Positions 37,980 through 45,972 of a DNA stretch of 64,000 nucleotides are shown here, one piece after another (the first letter of the stretch is position 1; each line of letters begins with the position of its first letter). The translations under genes were made by a program, and so were the position numbers. The notes under the pieces are model-generated. The model was given only the letters and a program-made list of their open reading frames with translations. It was not told the DNA's origin and did not search any database. Location: NCBI RefSeq assembly GCF_003932715.1, contig NZ_CP020700.1:2626501-2690500 (forward strand). The letters are read 5' to 3'. Source of the stretch: Streptomyces tsukubensis. Lineage in GTDB: Bacteria; Actinomycetota; Actinomycetes; Streptomycetales; Streptomycetaceae.

Positions 37980-38070
37980 CGGACCGGCCCGGTGGTCGGG
38001 CGCGGGCACCGCGCCCCGGCGGCCGTACGGAGGGCGCGCGGAGGCGCCCCGGTGACCGCCAGATGGTCGG

Positions 38071-38096
38071 GAGCACCCCCCGGGACCAGGTAGTAT
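38071..38096 (+). promoter_or_regulatory. tRNA-Lys copy 2 promoter with GAGCACC box
   Basis: GAGCACC (38071-38077) and TAGTAT (38091-38096), 20 nt start to start, 18 nt before the tRNA. It is shared with the tRNA-His and tRNA-Lys copy 3 promoters. Confidence 0.55.
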
Positions 38097-38108
38097 TTTT
38101 GTCGTCAG

Positions 38109-38182
38109 GCGCCGCTAGCTCAGTTGGTTAGAGCAGCTGACTCTTAATCAGCGGGTCCGGGGTTCGAGTCCCTGGCGGCGCA
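38109..38182 (+). tRNA. tRNA-Lys(CTT), copy 2
   Basis: Base-for-base identical to the copies at 26275 and 42932; anticodon CTT in loop CTCTTAA. CCA is not encoded. Confidence 0.97.
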
Positions 38183-38190
38183 CAGATGAT

Positions 38191-38233
38191 CACCCGAGGC
38201 GTTCCGGTTCCGACCGGGACGCCTCGGGTGTTT
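38191..38233 (+). terminator. Terminator of tRNA-Lys copy 2
   Basis: CACCCGAGGCGT (38191-38202) pairs with ACGCCTCGGGTG (38219-38230), with an inner CGGT/ACCG stem, followed by TTT. Confidence 0.88.
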
Positions 38234-38385
38234 CCGCGCTCCCTCTCCGTGACGGGCCGCCCGGCGGCGTCCGGCCGGTTTGCGCGGGCACCGGCTCCGG
38301 GTTCTGCTGGAGTGATGGTCGCGCGTCGGCCCGTCCGTCCCCGACCCCGGCCCACCCGCGGCCGGCCCCGATGAGGGAGGCGACG

Positions 38386-38820
38386 ATGACCGCCGAAGAG
38401 AACATGCAGCTGATGCAGAGCCTCGACGATGCGTGGAACGCCCAGGACTGGGACACCTTCGACTCCCGTCACGCTCCGGACACGATCGTGCACTGGCCGG
38501 GGCAGCCGGCGCCGACCCGGGGGCGGCACGACCACCGGGCGGAGGCGATCGCCTTCTTCGCCACCTTTCCCGACAACCACGTGGCCAACCGCCCGTACCA
38601 CGTCCTCATCGGCCTGGGCGACTGGACCTGCTCGGTCGCCCGCTTCACGGGCACGATGACGGGCCCCATGAAGGGCCCGGGCGGGGAGATCCCGCCCACC
38701 GGACGCGCCTTCGCCGTCGACTTCTGCACGGTGGCGCACTGGGTGGACGGAATGATCGTGGAGGAGAACCTCTTCTACGATCTGGTCGGCCTGATGCAGC
38801 AGATCGGCCTCAACGACTGA
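38386..38820 (+). CDS. SnoaL-like / NTF2-fold protein (ester cyclase family)
   Basis: 144 residues from ATG 38386, chosen because GGGAGG lies six bases upstream; the frame opens at 38371. One compact NTF2-like domain: MQLMQSLDDAWNAQDWDTF at the start, HAPDTIVHWPG, FTGTMTGPMKG and VAHWVDGMIVEENLFYD at the end. This is the usual pattern of stand-alone SnoaL-like ester-cyclase proteins of actinobacteria; real catalysis is not shown. It is a single gene between tRNA-Lys and the LPMO gene. Confidence 0.85.
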   Translation: MTAEENMQLMQSLDDAWNAQDWDTFDSRHAPDTIVHWPGQPAPTRGRHDHRAEAIAFFATFPDNHVANRPYHVLIGLGDWTCSVARFTGTMTGPMKGPGGEIPPTGRAFAVDFCTVAHWVDGMIVEENLFYDLVGLMQQIGLND

Positions 38821-38998
38821 ACGGATCAGTCTTCGACGACCGCACGGCCACGGGCCATGGCCCGGCGGGCCGCCCCGTCCTGGGCAGCCCCGCCGGGCCG
38901 TACCGGTGTCCCGCCGGCCGGATATCCGACCCGGCCGGCGGAACGGCGGTCACTCCGGAAGTGCGGTCACTCCGGAAGCGCCGGGCCGGATGCCGCCG

Positions 38999-39583
38999 CT
39001 AGAACTGAACGTCCGAGCAGGCGTAGAACGCGTTCTGCGTGTCGTACACACTCCAGACCGCGACGATCACATGCCGGCCCGAACGGGACGGGATCGTCCC
39101 GGTGTGCGAGAGGGTGTACGGCGGCTGCTGACCGCCGTAGTTGACGGTCAGGAACGGCTGGGACTCCAGAGCGGCGCGGGTGATCTTGGAGTTGGGGTTC
39201 CAGCCGGGCTTGGTGATGAAGTACTTGAAGTCGCTGGTGCGGTGCGGCGCGGTGAAACGCCAGGAGAAGGTGTAGCTGCCCGAGTTGACCCGGGTGGCGG
39301 GCCAGGCACCGCCGCGCGGGTCGTCGAGCTGCGAGAACCGTCCGTTACCGCCCGAGCAGATGGTGCCGTCGGCGGGACCGGAGGACGGGAAGCCCTTGGG
39401 GCCCTCGGCGCTCTGCGGCTCGTACTGGATCGCACCGCAGTTCTGCACCGTGCCGTTGGCACAGAGCTTCTGGCGGCTGATCGGGGATTCGGTGTAGCCG
39501 TGGCTGTTGGCGCTGCCCGTGGCGACGACGGTGGCACCCGTCATCAAAAGGCCGACGGCGGCGGCTGTCATCCTTTTGCGCAT
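38999..39583 (-). CDS. Secreted chitin-active LPMO (AA10)
   Basis: 194 residues from ATG 39583 (TGGAG upstream). The signal peptide is cleaved after GSANS so that mature residue 1 is His (His28 in HGYTESP), one half of the copper histidine brace; His114 (TAPHRTSDF) is the second. Four of the five Cys residues (41, 49, 76 and the C-terminal one in FYACSDV) are placed to form disulfides. It is a single-domain chitin-type AA10 that oxidatively cleaves crystalline chitin and helps the GH18 chitinase encoded 7 kb away. A strong DasR-like operator lies 161 bp upstream. Confidence 0.95.
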   Translation of the reverse strand: MRKRMTAAAVGLLMTGATVVATGSANSHGYTESPISRQKLCANGTVQNCGAIQYEPQSAEGPKGFPSSGPADGTICSGGNGRFSQLDDPRGGAWPATRVNSGSYTFSWRFTAPHRTSDFKYFITKPGWNPNSKITRAALESQPFLTVNYGGQQPPYTLSHTGTIPSRSGRHVIVAVWSVYDTQNAFYACSDVQF

Positions 39584-39741
39584 GCTTGCTCCAGAGAACG
39601 TGGGGGAGTTCGAGTGAGCCGTGCTGCACGCGTGCTGTGGGGGGTTTGGTGCGGGAGTGCGTGGTGATGGTGGGGGTGGGGGGCCGCGGGGTGTTCCCGT
39701 GGGGGGAGTTCTGCCGCGAGAGGCGCTCCTTCTGCGCCATG

Positions 39742-39757
39742 CTAGGTCTAGACCAAC
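39742..39757. promoter_or_regulatory. DasR-like operator of the LPMO gene
   Basis: TAGGTCTAGACCAACA contains a perfect palindrome GGTCTAGACC and matches 11 of 12 positions of TGGTCTAGACCA. A weaker match, CTGTCCAGACCT, follows at 39784-39795. Confidence 0.78.
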
Positions 39758-39919
39758 ACCCAATGTATTGACCAGAGTTCACCCTGTCCAGACCTTGCGA
39801 AACCTTCATTTTCCGGCTCCATGGGGTCTCTGGCCACGGGATACATGCCCCAGCCTCGCCTTCCCCTTCATCACATACAGCGGTACGGCTCCGAGGCCCG
39901 GAGCCACCGGAGGCGGAAC

Positions 39920-41173
39920 TCAGCGCTCCAGGGGCGTGGACCGGCCGGTGTAGAACGCCACGGTCAGATCCTTGACAAGGGCCTTGCGCTCGTAGTCGTC
40001 GAGTTCGACCAGACCGCGCGAGGTCAGCCGGGTGACCGTATCGTCCACCGCGTCGACCACCGAGGTCAGCACGGAGTCCCGGTGCCGGGCGTCGATCGCC
40101 GCGACCCGGCGGCGCTGGAGCGCCGCCGCGACCTCGGGGGCGTACTCGACCGCCGTGGGCTGCGCCGAGAAGACCTCGATGCCGGCCGGGGCGCACTCGG
40201 CGGCCAGCAGGCGCGTCAGCGCCCCGCCGACCGCCCCGGCGTCGTACGGTCCGGACTCGCCGCGACCGGCGTCGGCGGGGAGTGCGGCGAGCACCCGGGC
40301 CAGCGACGCCTCGACCCGCCGGGTCAGATACGCCTCGTGGTCCTCGACCCCGAGGACCGCCCGGGCCGTGTCCCGTACCCGCCACACCACCAGCACCACC
40401 GCCCTCAGCGCCGTACCGTCCGCGGTGACCGCGGGCATCGGCTCGCTGCGCCAGTGCCGGAGCCGGACGTCGACGCGGCGCCGCCGCAGCAGCGGGTTCA
40501 CCCACATCAGCCCGGTGCGGCGGACCGTTCCCCGGTACTCGCCGAAGAGGGTGAGGACACTGGCGTGTCCGGCCCGGCCGCGGGCGACGCCGCCGAGGGT
40601 GAAGAGCGCGAGGACCACGCCGAGGACGACCGCGCCCCACAGTTCGGGGCCGATTCCGGGGTACGGGGCGGGTGGCAGGCCGAGCAGCCGGGGCGCGACC
40701 GCGGGCAGCACACCGGTGCTCCACAGCACCAGACCGGTCCCGGCCAGGGCGCAGGCGGCCGCGATCACCCCGGTCCAGCCGGGGAGTGCGGGCCCGGGGC
40801 GTTCGGTGAGCAGGGGGTCGGCGGCCGGGGGCACCGGACGGGGCACGGGGGTACGGGCCGCGGCCGGGGCCACCCGGGGCTGCTCGCCGGTGCCCCGGCG
40901 GCGGGAGACCACGGCCGGACGGAGCGGGGTGGTGCGGACGGCACCGCCGGGGAGGCCACCGGGGCCCGGGTGTCCGCGGCCGATCCCTGTGCCCCCTGCG
41001 AGCCCGCCGGTGCTGACGGCGCCGTTGCCGTTGCCGTTGGCGTCATCGTCGTCGTCGCGGAAGAGCAGGTGGACCGGGATCGCGGTGGTCGTCTCCTGGC
41101 CGATGACCGGGGTGTGTGGGGCGTGCGGTGCGCCGGGGCCCTCCGGCTCCGACGTGGTGGTGCTGGTGCTCAT
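39920..41173 (-). CDS. SPFH/Band 7 domain membrane protein
   Basis: 417 residues from ATG 41173. The N-terminal ~125 residues are Pro/Gly/Thr-rich, with an Asp5 run and a GNGNGN stretch. Two transmembrane helices follow (GVIAAACALAGTGLVLW; LWGAVVLGVVLALFTLG), then an SPFH domain (~200-330; SVLTLFGEYRGTVRRTG, WVNPLL, VRLRHWRSEPMPAVTADG) and a helical coiled tail. SPFH proteins scaffold membrane microdomains; its partner here is unknown. The 3' end is near the LPMO promoter. Confidence 0.85.
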   Translation of the reverse strand: MSTSTTTSEPEGPGAPHAPHTPVIGQETTTAIPVHLLFRDDDDDANGNGNGAVSTGGLAGGTGIGRGHPGPGGLPGGAVRTTPLRPAVVSRRRGTGEQPRVAPAAARTPVPRPVPPAADPLLTERPGPALPGWTGVIAAACALAGTGLVLWSTGVLPAVAPRLLGLPPAPYPGIGPELWGAVVLGVVLALFTLGGVARGRAGHASVLTLFGEYRGTVRRTGLMWVNPLLRRRRVDVRLRHWRSEPMPAVTADGTALRAVVLVVWRVRDTARAVLGVEDHEAYLTRRVEASLARVLAALPADAGRGESGPYDAGAVGGALTRLLAAECAPAGIEVFSAQPTAVEYAPEVAAALQRRRVAAIDARHRDSVLTSVVDAVDDTVTRLTSRGLVELDDYERKALVKDLTVAFYTGRSTPLER

Positions 41174-41252
41174 CGGTGCTGCCGCCTCCGCTGCTGGAGT
41201 GGTACGGGGCTGCCGCCTCCGTTGCTGATGGGTACGGGTCCGGGCGGGCCGG

Positions 41253-42758
41253 TCAGGCCTTGGCGGGCGCCGGGGCGAAGAGCCGCCGCCAGGTCTCGGG
41301 CCCGGGGTAGCCGTCGGCGTCCGCGCCGCGCCAGCCCTGGGCCAGCTGGAACGCCTCCACATTGCGCCGGTCCGCCTCGCCCCACACCGGGCCGGGCCCC
41401 TTGGTGTAGTGGCGGCCGAAGCCGCGCGCGACCAGCTGTTTGCCGAGCCGGGTGACGTCCGGACTGGACACTCCGGGCCGGAAGACCCCGAAGCCCGGGA
41501 AGGGCGGGACGGCGGGGGCCTGGCCGGGCGAAGGGGCGGCGACGGGGGTCGCGGGCTCCGGTTTCGCGGGCGCCGCGGCGGGCGCGGGCACGGCGGCCGG
41601 GATGTTCTTCCCCTTGCCGGTGACGAGCAGCTTCCAGGTGTGGGCGCCGGGCAGGCCGTCGGCCGCGGTCCCGCGCCAGCCCTGGGCGAGCTGGAACGCC
41701 TGGGTCGCCTTGCGGTCGGCCTCGCCCCACACCGGGCCGGGCCCCTTGGTGTAGAACCGCTTGCCGCCGCGCTTGACGAGCATCTGCCCGAGCCTCGTCA
41801 CATGCGCGTTGTTCGCGCCGGGGCCGAAGGAGCGGGCGCCGGGAAAGGCGTCGGCGGCGGGCGGCGCGGGCGTAGTCGGTGCGGGCGGCGTGGTGGGAGT
41901 GGTGGGTGTGGCGGGAGCCGGGGGTGTGGGCGGCGTGGTGGGCGTGGCGGGCTCCGCCGGTTCCTCCGGGGCGGTGGCGCTGGTGACGCCCTTGTACCGG
42001 TAGGCGAGGTACTTGTCGGAGTTGTTCCAGTACGCCATGGGCGTGGTCTGCCGCCGGGTGGCGGGCTTGGTCTGCTCGTACGCCGTGTACGACTCATGCG
42101 TGTAGTCGGTCCAGCCGCCGAAGAGCGTGACGTGCGAGCCCTTGGTCGGATTGGCCGGATTGTGGAACAGGAGGATGTCCCCGGGCTGGAGCTCCTCCCT
42201 TTTGATCTCCGTGGCGAACTGGGCGAGGCTGCCGGTCCATTCGTTGGTGGTCAGCCCCCAGGCCATGGACACATAGCCCGAGCAGTCCTGGCGGTAGCCG
42301 TCGGTCCAGTACGTGGACATGCTGTACGGGACCTCGGCCTCCACCCAGACCTTGGCCCGGTTGATGATCTCCGCCCGGGTGGTAGCGGGGGTGACGGGCG
42401 CGGCCGGTTTCCCGGCCGGTCCGGGCAGCGGACGTCCGTGGAGCTCGCCCCGCCCGCCCTGTTCGTTGTCCGGTTCGGTGCTCGTCGCGGTCTCGGGGGC
42501 GTCCGCCGTACGCGCCGCGGCGGACAGGCCCGGGACGCCCGCCGATCCGGCCCGTACATCCGCTGCGGAATCGGCGGCCGCGGGCTGTGCCGCTCCCCCG
42601 CCCAGGACCACGCCCGCCGCCGTGACCAGCACGAGCGCCCGGCGGCAGCCATGGGCCGCGGGGTGTTCCCCGGCCGCGAGCGCCCGGCGCTGGAGGACGC
42701 ACCCGGGACAGTCGCAGTCGGGAGCGGGTTCGTACTCCTCGAATACCGGCACCGCCAT
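41253..42758 (-). CDS. Secreted cell-wall hydrolase with two peptidoglycan-binding-like repeats
   Basis: 501 residues. The Cys-rich N terminus (CDCPGC) and a hydrophobic segment (ALVLVTAAGVVLGGGAAQPAAA) act as an export signal. An NlpC/P60-CHAP-like domain (~130-240) carries YRQDCSGYVSMAWG with the putative catalytic Cys and GDILLFHNP...GSHVTLFGG with the His. A Pro/Thr linker leads to two ~68-residue repeats sharing HYTKGPGPVWGEADR and AFQLAQGWRG, one at ~305-385 and one at the C terminus. It is likely a wall-binding peptidase or amidase; a regulatory role cannot be excluded. Confidence 0.82.
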   Translation of the reverse strand: MAVPVFEEYEPAPDCDCPGCVLQRRALAAGEHPAAHGCRRALVLVTAAGVVLGGGAAQPAAADSAADVRAGSAGVPGLSAAARTADAPETATSTEPDNEQGGRGELHGRPLPGPAGKPAAPVTPATTRAEIINRAKVWVEAEVPYSMSTYWTDGYRQDCSGYVSMAWGLTTNEWTGSLAQFATEIKREELQPGDILLFHNPANPTKGSHVTLFGGWTDYTHESYTAYEQTKPATRRQTTPMAYWNNSDKYLAYRYKGVTSATAPEEPAEPATPTTPPTPPAPATPTTPTTPPAPTTPAPPAADAFPGARSFGPGANNAHVTRLGQMLVKRGGKRFYTKGPGPVWGEADRKATQAFQLAQGWRGTAADGLPGAHTWKLLVTGKGKNIPAAVPAPAAAPAKPEPATPVAAPSPGQAPAVPPFPGFGVFRPGVSSPDVTRLGKQLVARGFGRHYTKGPGPVWGEADRRNVEAFQLAQGWRGADADGYPGPETWRRLFAPAPAKA

Positions 42759-42891
42759 GGCTGGCCCCTCCGTGCGTGGCTGAATCGTGATGTCCGTGAC
42801 CGGGTACGGCTGAGTGCAGTCTGACCCATAAAAGGGACAAAACGAACATCCGACAGGCCGGGGGCGATCAGATGGGCGGGATATTGGTCCG

Positions 42892-42917
42892 GAGCACCCT
42901 CGCGGGTCCGGTAGAGT
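42892..42917 (+). promoter_or_regulatory. tRNA-Lys copy 3 promoter with GAGCACC box
   Basis: GAGCACC (42892-42898) and TAGAGT (42912-42917), 20 nt start to start, 20 nt before the tRNA. Confidence 0.55.
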
Positions 42918-42931
42918 TTTCCCGTCAGCAA

Positions 42932-43005
42932 GCGCCGCTAGCTCAGTTGGTTAGAGCAGCTGACTCTTAATCAGCGGGTCCGGGGTTCGAGTCCCTGGCG
43001 GCGCA
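42932..43005 (+). tRNA. tRNA-Lys(CTT), copy 3
   Basis: Identical over 74 nt to the copies at 26275 and 38109; anticodon CTT. CCA is not encoded. Confidence 0.97.
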
Positions 43006-43011
43006 CGCGAT

Positions 43012-43047
43012 ACAAGGCCCTTCGCCATCGGCGGGGGGCCTTGTTGC
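43012..43047 (+). terminator. Terminator of tRNA-Lys copy 3
   Basis: ACAAGGCCC (43012-43020) and GGGCCTTGT (43036-43044), then TGC; 15-nt loop. Confidence 0.8.
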
Positions 43048-43129
43048 TGTCCGATGCCCGCATCGCCCGGGGGCTCGTCCGGGGCTGAAAATCGCCGTTG
43101 GACGGGGACCGTACCCCCGTCGGGCCGCT

Positions 43130-43591
43130 TCAGTGACGCGCCGGACGGCCGCCGCTCTCCGCCCGCCGCCGCCGGTGCGTTCCCCGTACGGCGACGACGA
43201 CCGCGGCCACCCCCGCGAGCACCAGCCCGATCACGGTATGTGCCGTACCGGGCCCGGCGCTCTCGGCGGCGGGCCCGTCGACCGCAGTCTCGACCGGCCC
43301 GGCGCCGTCACCGCTGCCCGTACTGCCGGTGCTTTCGGTGCTGCCGGTGCTGTTGGTACGGGCTCCGCCGTCCGACGCACCGCGCGCCTCGACGAGCACC
43401 GCGGGGTCGGGCCCCGCCCGGGGCGTGAGCAGCGAGGGCACCATCGGCGCGGCGGCCGGGATCCCCGCTCGTACCGACTCCTGCCCGGAACCGGCGGCGG
43501 GCTCCGCGGGCGCCAGGACCAGGGCGGCCGGCGCAGCGGCCAGGACTGCGGCGACCCCGGCCGTACGGAGTGCGATCGCTGCTGCACGCAT
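43130..43591 (-). CDS. Small secreted or membrane-anchored protein
   Basis: 153 residues from ATG 43591 with AGGAGG seven bases upstream. A signal peptide (IALRTAGVAAVLAAAPAALVLAP) is followed by ~95 residues rich in Ala, Ser, Gly and Thr with a (STESTGSTGS)-like stretch, then one C-terminal transmembrane helix (TVIGLVLAGVAAVVVAVRG) and a basic tail. No LPxTG or LAxTG motif precedes the helix. It is probably a cell-surface protein of unknown role. Confidence 0.7.
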   Translation of the reverse strand: MRAAAIALRTAGVAAVLAAAPAALVLAPAEPAAGSGQESVRAGIPAAAPMVPSLLTPRAGPDPAVLVEARGASDGGARTNSTGSTESTGSTGSGDGAGPVETAVDGPAAESAGPGTAHTVIGLVLAGVAAVVVAVRGTHRRRRAESGGRPARH

Positions 43592-43749
43592 CGTGACACC
43601 TCCTGCTGGCCACAGCGTCACGCGTTCCGCGGTGTCCCGCATCCGCAGCGTCGGCGCCCTGCCCCCGTACCCCGCTCTGACGTGCCACGACGCCGAAGGA
43701 GGCCCAGGTGTTCGGGTGACGGGCCGCCGCGGTCGCGGAAGGCTCAGGC

Positions 43750-44529
43750 TCAGATGCGGTCGACGAGATCCGCGATGGAGTCGACGATCGTCGACGGCCG
43801 GAAGGGGTAGCGGTCGATATCGGCGGGGGTCGTGACACCGGTCAGCACCAGGAAGGTCTCCATACCCGCCTCCAGACCCGCCAGGACGTCCGTGTCCATC
43901 CGGTCACCGATCATGGCGCTGGTCTCGGAGTGGGCGCCGATGGCGTTCAGCCCGGTCCGCATCATCAGGGGGTTCGGCTTGCCCGCGAAGTACGGGTCCT
44001 TGCCGGTCGCCTTGGTGATCAGCGCGGCGACCGAACCGGTCGCCGGGAGCGGGCCCTCGGTGGAGGGTCCGGTCTCGTCGGGGTTGGTGCAGATGAACCG
44101 GGCCCCGCCGTTGATCAGCCGGATCGCCTTGGTGAGCGCCTCGAAGGAGTACGTCCGGGTCTCGCCGAGGACCACGTAGTCCGGGTCGTGGTCGGTGAGG
44201 ACGTACCCGATGTCGTGCAGCGCGGTGGTCAGACCGGCCTCGCCGATGACGTACGCCGTACCGCCGGGCCGCTGGTCGTCGAGGAACTGCGAGGTGGCCA
44301 GCGCGGACGTCCAGATGTTCTCCACCGGCACGTCGAGCCCCATCCGCGCGAGGCGGGCGTGCAGATCACGGGCGGTGTAGATGGAGTTGTTCGTCAGCAC
44401 CAGGAACGGCTTCCCGGTGTCCCGCAGCTTGCGGATGAAGGCGTCGGCGCCGGGGATCGGCACGCCTTCGTGGATCAGGACACCGTCCATGTCGGTAAGC
44501 CAGGATTCGATCGGCTTGCGCTCTGCCAT
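43750..44529 (-). CDS. HAD-IIA hydrolase, NagD-like
   Basis: 259 residues from ATG 44529 (AGGAG nine bases upstream). HAD motif I LTDMDGVLIHEG (Asp/Asp), motif II VLTNNS, motif III Lys in AGKPNPLMM and motif IV MIGDRMDTDVLAGLEAG are all present, with the large IIA-type cap. This is the NagD/p-nitrophenyl phosphatase subgroup, mostly nucleotide or sugar phosphatases. The nagD name comes from E. coli GlcNAc genes; here it is unlinked to other nag genes, so I give no symbol. Confidence 0.92.
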   Translation of the reverse strand: MAERKPIESWLTDMDGVLIHEGVPIPGADAFIRKLRDTGKPFLVLTNNSIYTARDLHARLARMGLDVPVENIWTSALATSQFLDDQRPGGTAYVIGEAGLTTALHDIGYVLTDHDPDYVVLGETRTYSFEALTKAIRLINGGARFICTNPDETGPSTEGPLPATGSVAALITKATGKDPYFAGKPNPLMMRTGLNAIGAHSETSAMIGDRMDTDVLAGLEAGMETFLVLTGVTTPADIDRYPFRPSTIVDSIADLVDRI

Positions 44530-44864
44530 CAAGGGGGCTCCTGCCGTGCTTGGGGCGTACGGGGGCGGGCCCGGACCCAGGGCCGGGCCGGCGGCCGGGC
44601 GGGGATCCGGGTCCCGTACGCGAGGTGCGGGATGCCGGAGGCACGGCTCTGTGGTCCCCCGACCCCGACAGCCTAGTCAGCCTCCGGCCTGCTGTTCGAG
44701 CCCTGATCATCCGCCGGTTGTCCGGCCGCCACCGGCGGGCCGCCGGAAACAGCCCCGGTCACGGACGTACCCGGACCGGGCCGGGGTCACGGCGCGGCCA
44801 TACGGGCTCGGTTGCCTTCCGGCGGCCGGGGGCGGGCCGGGATCACGGCCCGGCTTCTGTCCGG
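44530..44864. other. Intergenic gap between HAD and LATTG-protein genes
   Basis: 335 bp. It serves as leader of the HAD gene and downstream region of the LATTG-protein gene, both on the minus strand. G/C-rich inverted segments occur around 44565-44625 (GTACGGG facing CCCGTAC). No gene is seen. Confidence 0.4.
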
Positions 44865-45758
44865 TCAGCCGCGGGCCCTGCGCAGTCCGCGGGAGAGGAG
44901 GACGAGGACCCCGCCCGCGGCCAGCACCATGCCCAGGGCCGCGGCCAGCCGGAGGGTGGAGCCGGTGCCGGTGGTCGCGAGTTCGTCGCGGGTGACGGTG
45001 GCCCCGGTCCCCCGGTCCTTCAGCACGGCGAACCGGTAGTCGCCCGATTCGCCCACCCAGTCGCCGTCGCTCCCGTGCCGCTGGACGACGGCCGCGTTGA
45101 CGGTGACCTGGTTGGGCGGGGTGTCCGCGATGAGGGCCAGCCGGACCTTGACCGTGACGGCGGAGCGCGCCCCGACGGTGAAGCCGCCGCCCTTGGCCCG
45201 CTGGGTGCCGAGGACCCCCACGACCTCGTCCTCTTCGGTGGCCGCCAGCGGTGCGGTACGCCAGCGGGCGGCCCCGGGATCATAGAACTCCAGCATCATC
45301 CGGGCCGGGGAGAGACCCCGGTCGCGGGCGGCGAAGACGAGGACGGGGTGGACCTCGCGGCAGGCGCGGCCCGTGGTGTTGGTCAGCTCCACGGCCCATG
45401 GTTCGAAGCCCGTGCCCGGGTGGTGCACATCGGGTCCGCCGTACAGCCGGGTGGCGATGGGGAACTCCCCGCCGGAGGCCTTCCCGCAGCCGACGGGCAG
45501 CCGGCCGGCCGCGGGGGGCACTCCGGCGGCCACGGCCGGAGCGGCCGGGGGCACGGCGAGGGAGAGGGCGATATCCGCGGCCCGGACCCGGCCGGGGCGC
45601 CCCTCGGGGCCGGGCGACGGCGGCGCGGAGGCGGCGGGCGGGGCCTGCGGGGCGCCGTGACCGCCGTCGGCAGTGGCGGCGGGTGCCGGGCTCCCGGTGA
45701 GAAGGACCGCCGCGGCCGCGGTCGCGGCGACGACGGCGAGTGCGGTACGCGGTCGCAT
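44865..45758 (-). CDS. Surface protein with LAxTG sorting signal (probable sortase E substrate)
   Basis: 297 residues from ATG 45758. A signal peptide (ALAVVAATAAAAVLLTGSPAPAA) and a Pro/Ala-rich stretch precede a beta-rich domain (~130-255; WAVELTNTTGRACREVHPVLVF, RSAVTVKVRLALIADTPP). The C terminus is a classical sorting signal: ELATTG, a hydrophobic helix (LAAALGMVLAAGGVLVLLS) and RGLRRARG. LAxTG is the motif used by class E sortases of Streptomyces, and such a sortase is encoded at 51405-52253. It is likely linked to the wall; function unknown. Confidence 0.82.
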   Translation of the reverse strand: MRPRTALAVVAATAAAAVLLTGSPAPAATADGGHGAPQAPPAASAPPSPGPEGRPGRVRAADIALSLAVPPAAPAVAAGVPPAAGRLPVGCGKASGGEFPIATRLYGGPDVHHPGTGFEPWAVELTNTTGRACREVHPVLVFAARDRGLSPARMMLEFYDPGAARWRTAPLAATEEDEVVGVLGTQRAKGGGFTVGARSAVTVKVRLALIADTPPNQVTVNAAVVQRHGSDGDWVGESGDYRFAVLKDRGTGATVTRDELATTGTGSTLRLAAALGMVLAAGGVLVLLSRGLRRARG

Positions 45759-45972
45759 GGGGTGCACCGGCCTTTGCGTTCGGGGACGGGCTTCGCCCCG
45801 ACGATGGCACCCGCGGGTGCGGTCGTCGGCGCGCCACGACCCGGTGCCGACCGGAAGGCCCGGCGATTCCGCCCCTTCAGCGTATTTTCCGACTGTCGGA
45901 CATCCCGATCGGTGAGGATCGGGGCGGGCGCGGGGCGGTCGCGGGTTCCGGGCCGGTATCGGTCGGGTGGTG

